From positions 1 to 33,878 of the forward strand of contig CADCUT010000117.1 in assembly GCA_902805975.1 (NCBI GenBank): 33,878 bases of DNA. Reading direction: 5' to 3'. The notes under the pieces are model-generated. The model saw nothing but the letters and a program-made list of their open reading frames with translations. It was not told the DNA's origin and made no database searches. Every line of letters starts with the position of its first letter. Within the stretch, counting starts at the first letter, position 1. The DNA comes from an uncultured Rubrobacteraceae bacterium. GTDB taxonomy: Bacteria; Actinomycetota; Rubrobacteria; Rubrobacterales; Rubrobacteraceae. The position numbers and the translations under genes are program-made. Positions 30,365-33,878 of this stretch are shown here, in pieces.

Positions 30365-31628
30365 CCCCTTCAGGCTGGGCGGCGGGGGCTTCCTGGCCGC
30401 GGGTAGGCGGCCTGACGATAAACGCGACGCCGGCGCTGGCGACCATGATGACGGCGATGATGTAGAAGGCCGTCGTGTAGGAGCCGGTCGAGTCGATGAT
30501 GTAGGAGATAAGGAGCGGCCCGAGCACGCCGCCGAAGCTCCAGGCGGTAAGCATGAGGCCGTAGATCTTCCCCACGTTCGCGGGCCCGAAGTAGTCGGCG
30601 TTGAAGGCCGGCATCGTCCCGAACCCGCCGCCGTAGCAGGAGATTATGATAAAGGAGATGATGGCGAGCACGACGTACACGGTGCCGACGAAGGGCAGCA
30701 GGGCGAAGAGCACCGCCTGGAGCAGGAACATCACCAGGAAGACCCACTTGCGCCCGATGGCGTCAGAGAGCCAGGCCCAGAAGAACCTGCCCAGGGCGTT
30801 CCCGATGGAGATGATGCTTACGAGGGTCGTGGCGACGGTCGCGCTCACGCCGGAGAGCTCCACGGCCATCGGCGAGGCGACGGTGATGATGGAGATGCCC
30901 GCCGTAACGTTCAGGAACAGGAGCGCCCACAGGGCGTACCACTGCCAGGTCCTGGTAGCACCCCCGAGGTCGTAGTTGACGCCGGAGCTGTCGCCGCTAC
31001 CGTCCGTATCGGGCTCCCAGCCAGGGGGCGTCCAGCCTTCGGGCGGGTTTTTCATGAAAAGGGCCGCGCCCACAACCATCACCAGGTAAACGATGCCGAG
31101 GATCGTGAACGTGCTGAACGGGCCGATGGAGGCGACAAGCCCCCTGGCGACGAACGCCGTTATGAACGCGCCGCCGCCGAAGCCTGCGACCGCGATGCCG
31201 GTGATAAAGCCGCGCCTGTCGGGGAACCACTTGATGAGCGTGGCGACCGGCACGATGTAGCCGAGGCCGATGCCGGCGCCGGCGATGAACCCGTACGTCA
31301 GGTAGAGCAAGGTGAGGCTTCCCTCGGCGAAGCCGGCGAGGAAGATCCCGAGCCCGTAGAGCACGCCCGCCGTGAGCGCCACGATGCGCGGCCCCGCGCT
31401 ACCCATCCAGAGCCCCCCCGCAAAGGCCGCGAACCCCAGCGTAAAGATCGTGATGCTGAACGTGGCGTTTACCGCCGTCGCCGAAGCCCCGCCGTACTGC
31501 TGCGCGAGCGGATCGCTGAAGACGCTCCAGGCGTAGACCGCCCCGAGCGCGACCTGCATCACGACGCCCGCTATGGCTATGACCACCCTGTTTCCGGCAC
31601 CTGAATTACTCGCCGCCTGGCTTGCCAA
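30354..31628 (-). CDS. OFA-family major facilitator (oxalate/formate antiporter-like)
   Basis: 424 residues from TTG 31628, with AGGGGAGGA upstream. Twelve predicted helices. Family features include GAVYAWSVFSDPL in helix 1, WFPDRRGFITGIAVAGFGGGA after helix 4 (the OFA RRG loop), and GRFFWAWLSDAIGRKW in the second half. OFA transporters exchange oxalate/formate or import other monocarboxylates; the substrate is not certain. The FdhD gene lies 102 bases upstream on the same strand, which would fit formate metabolism. Confidence 0.9.
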   Translation of the reverse strand: MASQAASNSGAGNRVVIAIAGVVMQVALGAVYAWSVFSDPLAQQYGGASATAVNATFSITIFTLGFAAFAGGLWMGSAGPRIVALTAGVLYGLGIFLAGFAEGSLTLLYLTYGFIAGAGIGLGYIVPVATLIKWFPDRRGFITGIAVAGFGGGAFITAFVARGLVASIGPFSTFTILGIVYLVMVVGAALFMKNPPEGWTPPGWEPDTDGSGDSSGVNYDLGGATRTWQWYALWALLFLNVTAGISIITVASPMAVELSGVSATVATTLVSIISIGNALGRFFWAWLSDAIGRKWVFLVMFLLQAVLFALLPFVGTVYVVLAIISFIIISCYGGGFGTMPAFNADYFGPANVGKIYGLMLTAWSFGGVLGPLLISYIIDSTGSYTTAFYIIAVIMVASAGVAFIVRPPTRGQEAPAAQPEGARA

Positions 31629-31709
31629 TGGATTCCTCCCCTGTCATCGAAGTACCGTGGACGAACGCGACTGCGGATGTTCTCCCTGGAAGCCTCCCCT
31701 TTTTCCCCA

Positions 31710-31729
31710 CCGGCCGCCTCTTCGGCCGG
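31710..31729. terminator. Small hairpin directly after the fdhD stop codon
   Basis: CCGGCCG (31710-31716), a 6-base loop, CGGCCGG (31723-31729), abutting the fdhD stop. It may end or attenuate transcription before the OFA gene. The stem is short and there is no T tract. Confidence 0.5.
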
Positions 31730-31730
31730 A

Positions 31731-32612
31731 CTATCTGGCGCCCTCTGTACCCCTCTCGACGCGAATCCTATCAAAACCGGCGTAAACATTGAATCGCCCG
31801 CCGCGCAGGAACCCGACGAGGGTCATACCGAACTCCCTGGCGACGTCAACGGCGAGGCTGCTAGGTGCTGAGACGGCGCAGACGACGGGCACCCCGGCCG
31901 TCAGGCACTTCTGAAGGATCTCGAACGAGCTCCGCCCGCTGACCATGACCACGTTCTCCGAGAGCGGCAGCCTGCCTTCGAGCAACCCCCACCCGACGAG
32001 CTTGTCGGTCGCGTTGTGCCTACCCACGTCCTCGCGCAACGCCAGCAGGTTTCCTCCCGCGTCGAAAAGCGCCGCCGCGTGCAGCCCACCCGTCGCCTCG
32101 AAGAGCCCCTGGGCCTCTCTCAGCTTCCCCGGCAGCGAGTAGATGGTCTCGGCGGAGACCTCCGGGCCGGGCCCCACGACCGGGCAGCCGCGCAGCTCCA
32201 GCTGCTCCAGGCTCGCCTTGCCGCACACGCCGCAGGCGCTAGTGGTGTAGAAGTGGCGCTCCAGGGGGCGCAGGTCGTACTCGCGGTTGGCCCAGAGCTC
32301 CACGTTCACGATGTTGTAGCGCTGCCCGGCGTCCACGTCGGCGTCGACGCAGTAGCTGATCCTCTTTATCTCATCCCTAGAGGCGATGATGCCTTCCCCG
32401 TACAGGAACCCGGCCGCCAGCTCGAAGTCCGCCCCGGGGGTGCGCATCGTGACGGCGACGGTCTGACGCCTGTCTCCCGTGACGAGCCTGATCTCCATCG
32501 GCTCCTCGGTCGCGAGAAAGTCCGACTTCACGCGCGCCCGGCCGTCCTCGACGACCCGCACCCGCGTCTTCGTCTTGCTCCCGCTCCTGGCCCTGCCGGC
32601 CTTCTCTAGCAT
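31731..32612 (-). CDS. fdhD: FdhD, sulfurtransferase for formate dehydrogenase
   Basis: 293 residues from ATG 32612 (GGAGAG upstream); a TTG at 32642 is in frame but less likely. The catalytic cysteine motif SACGVCG is at Cys127/Cys130. Other family blocks are RTPGADFELAAGFLYGEGII and REDVGRHNATDKLVG. FdhD transfers sulfur from the IscS cysteine desulfurase to the Mo cofactor of formate dehydrogenase (established). No formate dehydrogenase is in the window. The basic N-terminal extension (~20 residues) is unusual in charge but common in the phylum. Confidence 0.95.
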   Translation of the reverse strand: MLEKAGRARSGSKTKTRVRVVEDGRARVKSDFLATEEPMEIRLVTGDRRQTVAVTMRTPGADFELAAGFLYGEGIIASRDEIKRISYCVDADVDAGQRYNIVNVELWANREYDLRPLERHFYTTSACGVCGKASLEQLELRGCPVVGPGPEVSAETIYSLPGKLREAQGLFEATGGLHAAALFDAGGNLLALREDVGRHNATDKLVGWGLLEGRLPLSENVVMVSGRSSFEILQKCLTAGVPVVCAVSAPSSLAVDVAREFGMTLVGFLRGGRFNVYAGFDRIRVERGTEGAR

Positions 32613-32698
32613 CCGTCTCTCCGTATCCGACCCACGCCGCAAGTTTAACAGGGGGCAAGTGCTACTATGCCCGCCATGTTCGATAGAGAGACGAAGCG

Positions 32699-32908
32699 TT
32701 GAGGCTCACCGGCCTGCCCAACGTCGCCCGCTACCCGGAGGCTGAGGTCTCCCGCGACGAAGAGACCATAACCATCCTTTTCGGCGGCCTCGACGGGGAG
32801 CAGGCGATGACCGTCCCCCTGAAATACGTCGGCGGCGACGAGGAGGCGGCGGAGCTGTGGCTCATGGCCCGGCTGCAGGAGATGGGGTACAGGGTCAGGC
32901 AAGGTTAG
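32699..32908 (+). CDS. Small hypothetical protein
   Basis: 69 residues from TTG 32699. It is compact and alpha/beta-like (RLTGLPNVARYPEAEVSRDE, ITILFGGLDGEQ, then EEAAELWLMARLQEMGYRVR). No family recognised. It faces the fdhD gene and its frame ends 6 bases before the convergent Uma2 stop. A GAGAGACGAAG sequence is a weak ribosome site. Real-gene status rests on amino-acid composition and compact fold-like pattern. Confidence 0.55.
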   Translation: MRLTGLPNVARYPEAEVSRDEETITILFGGLDGEQAMTVPLKYVGGDEEAAELWLMARLQEMGYRVRQG

Positions 32909-32913
32909 AAACG

Positions 32914-33555
32914 TTAGCCGTCTGTCCCGGCGTTGCTCTGTGCCCACTCGCGAACTTCCCTTATCCAAGCCCTACGCTTCGTAGACTTGCTCTTGTCGAC
33001 GAGATCGGAGAGGACGGCGCTCGTGAGCGGTGGCAGGGTGCCGCTCTCCGGAACGGCGGTGTATTCGGTGCGTTGGAGGCTCAGGATCTCCAAGCTCCCA
33101 CCGTCGTAACGCCAGACTTCGGGGACGCCGATCTGCGCGTAGATCGGATGTTTGTTTAAAGATGGGCTGGTGATATCTACCTCGATTACCAGGTCTGGCG
33201 GGGGATCGACGGATAGATCTATCTGAGTCTTGCCGCTGACGCGCGTCTCGTTCTGCACGTAGAAGCAAGAATCCGGTTCGAAGCCGCGTTCGAGATCCTC
33301 TCGTCGTAAGGTCATCGAGCCGACGTTTCTGACGTCGAGGCCCGCCTCTACCGCGAACATCTCGACCAGCAACGCTATTGTGCGGTTGTACTCCTCATGC
33401 TCTGTGGACGGGCTCGTGATCTCGAGCTCTCCTCGGTCATAGGTGAGACGCGGCGCGCTGCTGCTCTCCTGCTCGGCGAGCAGACGCTCGTACGTCTCCC
33501 AACGCACGTTGTGAAGAATGACCTTCCGCTCTACCGAACGCTCAACAGCCTCCAT
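32914..33555 (-). CDS. Uma2 (DUF820) family, PD-(D/E)XK-like restriction-endonuclease-fold protein
   Basis: 213 residues from ATG 33555 (AAAAGGATC upstream). The nuclease-like core is visible: an EPD (93-95), PPDLVIEVDITSPS with Asp121, Glu125 and Asp127, and Lys135 in SLNKHPIYAQIGVPEVWRYD. These match the Uma2 PD-(D/E)XK signature. Family members are abundant in cyanobacteria and Rubrobacter-type genomes; their role is not known. It stands alone here with no toxin-antitoxin or phage partner visible. Confidence 0.9.
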   Translation of the reverse strand: MEAVERSVERKVILHNVRWETYERLLAEQESSSAPRLTYDRGELEITSPSTEHEEYNRTIALLVEMFAVEAGLDVRNVGSMTLRREDLERGFEPDSCFYVQNETRVSGKTQIDLSVDPPPDLVIEVDITSPSLNKHPIYAQIGVPEVWRYDGGSLEILSLQRTEYTAVPESGTLPPLTSAVLSDLVDKSKSTKRRAWIREVREWAQSNAGTDG

Positions 33556-33610
33556 CAGAGATCCTTTTCGACGCCTACGCCTTGATTCTATAGTCGCCCG
33601 GGAGCAAGAA

Positions 33611-33636
33611 GAAGGGCCGGAGAGATCCGGCCCTTC
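33611..33636. terminator. Rho-independent terminator of the formaldehyde dehydrogenase gene
   Basis: GAAGGGCCGG (33611-33620), loop AGAGAT, CCGGCCCTTC (33627-33636): a perfect 10-base stem. On the minus strand it is followed by a T-rich stretch (TTCTTCTTG). It lies about 26 bases past the stop at 33662. Confidence 0.85.
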
Positions 33637-33661
33637 GATAACCGCCCGTATTTCGGCCTGT

Positions 33662-33878
33662 CTAGGCCGGGATCATGCCGTGCGGGTTGAGGACGTACTT
33701 CTTGGCCGCGCCCTTGTCGAAGTCCTTGTAGCCCTGCGGGGCCTCGTCGAGCGAGATCACCGTGGCGTTGACGGCCTTGGCGATCTGGGCCTTGTCGTGC
33801 AGGATGCTCATCATCAGGCCGCGGTTGTACTTCATGACCGGGCACTGGCCCGTGAAGAACGCGTGGCTCTTGGCCCAG
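33662..33878 (-). CDS. fdhA: Glutathione-independent formaldehyde dehydrogenase, C-terminal fragment
   Basis: Cut by the right window edge; 72 C-terminal residues remain of a protein usually near 400. The frame (beginning at 33877, on the minus strand) reads WAKSHAFFTGQCPVMKYNRG, then LMMSILHDKAQIAKAVNATV and SLDEAPQGYKDFDKGAAKKYVLNPHGMIP (quoted in parts), which is the tail of zinc-dependent, glutathione-independent formaldehyde dehydrogenase. It oxidises formaldehyde to formate with NAD. FdhD upstream of the window's centre suits downstream formate use. Confidence 0.92.
   Translation of the reverse strand, partial: WAKSHAFFTGQCPVMKYNRGLMMSILHDKAQIAKAVNATVISLDEAPQGYKDFDKGAAKKYVLNPHGMIPA

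Noticed and set aside
1-33878. tRNA, rRNA, riboswitch, prophage, transposase or integrase genes
   Set aside because: Searched by eye on both strands; no cloverleaf-like or rRNA-like sequence, and no transposase/integrase motif was seen. A tRNA scan would settle small RNAs.

Overview
The window is high-GC, densely coded bacterial DNA with frequent GTG and TTG starts, purine-rich ribosome sites and many 4-base stop/start overlaps (ATGA, GTGA, TTGA). Gene content (aerobic CO dehydrogenase with XdhC-type maturation proteins and CoxG, F420/flavin luciferase-like monooxygenase, MmyB-type regulator, ActP/DUF485, OFA transporter, GSH-independent formaldehyde dehydrogenase) points to a free-living aerobic actinobacterium. 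A Rubrobacter-like lineage is my best guess, from gene style only. No tRNA, rRNA, CRISPR array, IS element or phage gene was seen.

Left part (1-8101, +): the 3' half of a molybdenum CO-dehydrogenase operon. It holds the coxL C-terminus, coxM, coxD (MoxR AAA+ ATPase), coxE (VWA protein), a GNAT acetyltransferase, two XdhC/CoxI proteins, a MobA-like MoCo cytidylyltransferase and coxG. Nearly all genes touch or overlap. A strong hairpin ends the run, a small gene points back towards it, and a second, tail-anchored coxG paralogue follows. coxS is not visible and may lie upstream.

8139-9850 (-): a likely metal (copper?) handling trio of a His-rich membrane protein, a DUF305 lipoprotein and a DUF4396 membrane protein. 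9969-15016: mixed genes, namely an LLM oxidoreductase, DUF805, a metallophosphoesterase/hydrolase/small-protein cluster on the minus strand, and an overlapping chain GNAT-cupin-DUF1272-truncated GST.

15170-22180: two regulator-centred oxidoreductase modules. An XRE/MmyB regulator faces NmrA plus a Cys-nucleophile alpha/beta hydrolase. A TetR regulator faces an SDR plus a SnoaL-MDR continuous reading frame, with a clear palindromic operator between them. A decayed lipoprotein/SnoaL remnant follows.

22201-28030: EamA exporter, Tat-exported PhoD phosphatase preceded by an 11-bp direct repeat resembling a PHO box, a secreted beta-sandwich protein, isochorismatase-like hydrolase, OsmC, a GNAT and a secreted protein.

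28229-33878 (mostly -): C1/C2 carbon genes. These are acetate permease actP with DUF485 (near-consensus promoter overlapped by three GTATAC-like boxes), an OFA-family MFS transporter, fdhD, a Uma2-family protein, and the 3' end of a glutathione-independent formaldehyde dehydrogenase cut by the window edge. Together with the CO dehydrogenase, the window is rich in genes for small carbon compounds (CO, formaldehyde, formate/oxalate, acetate).
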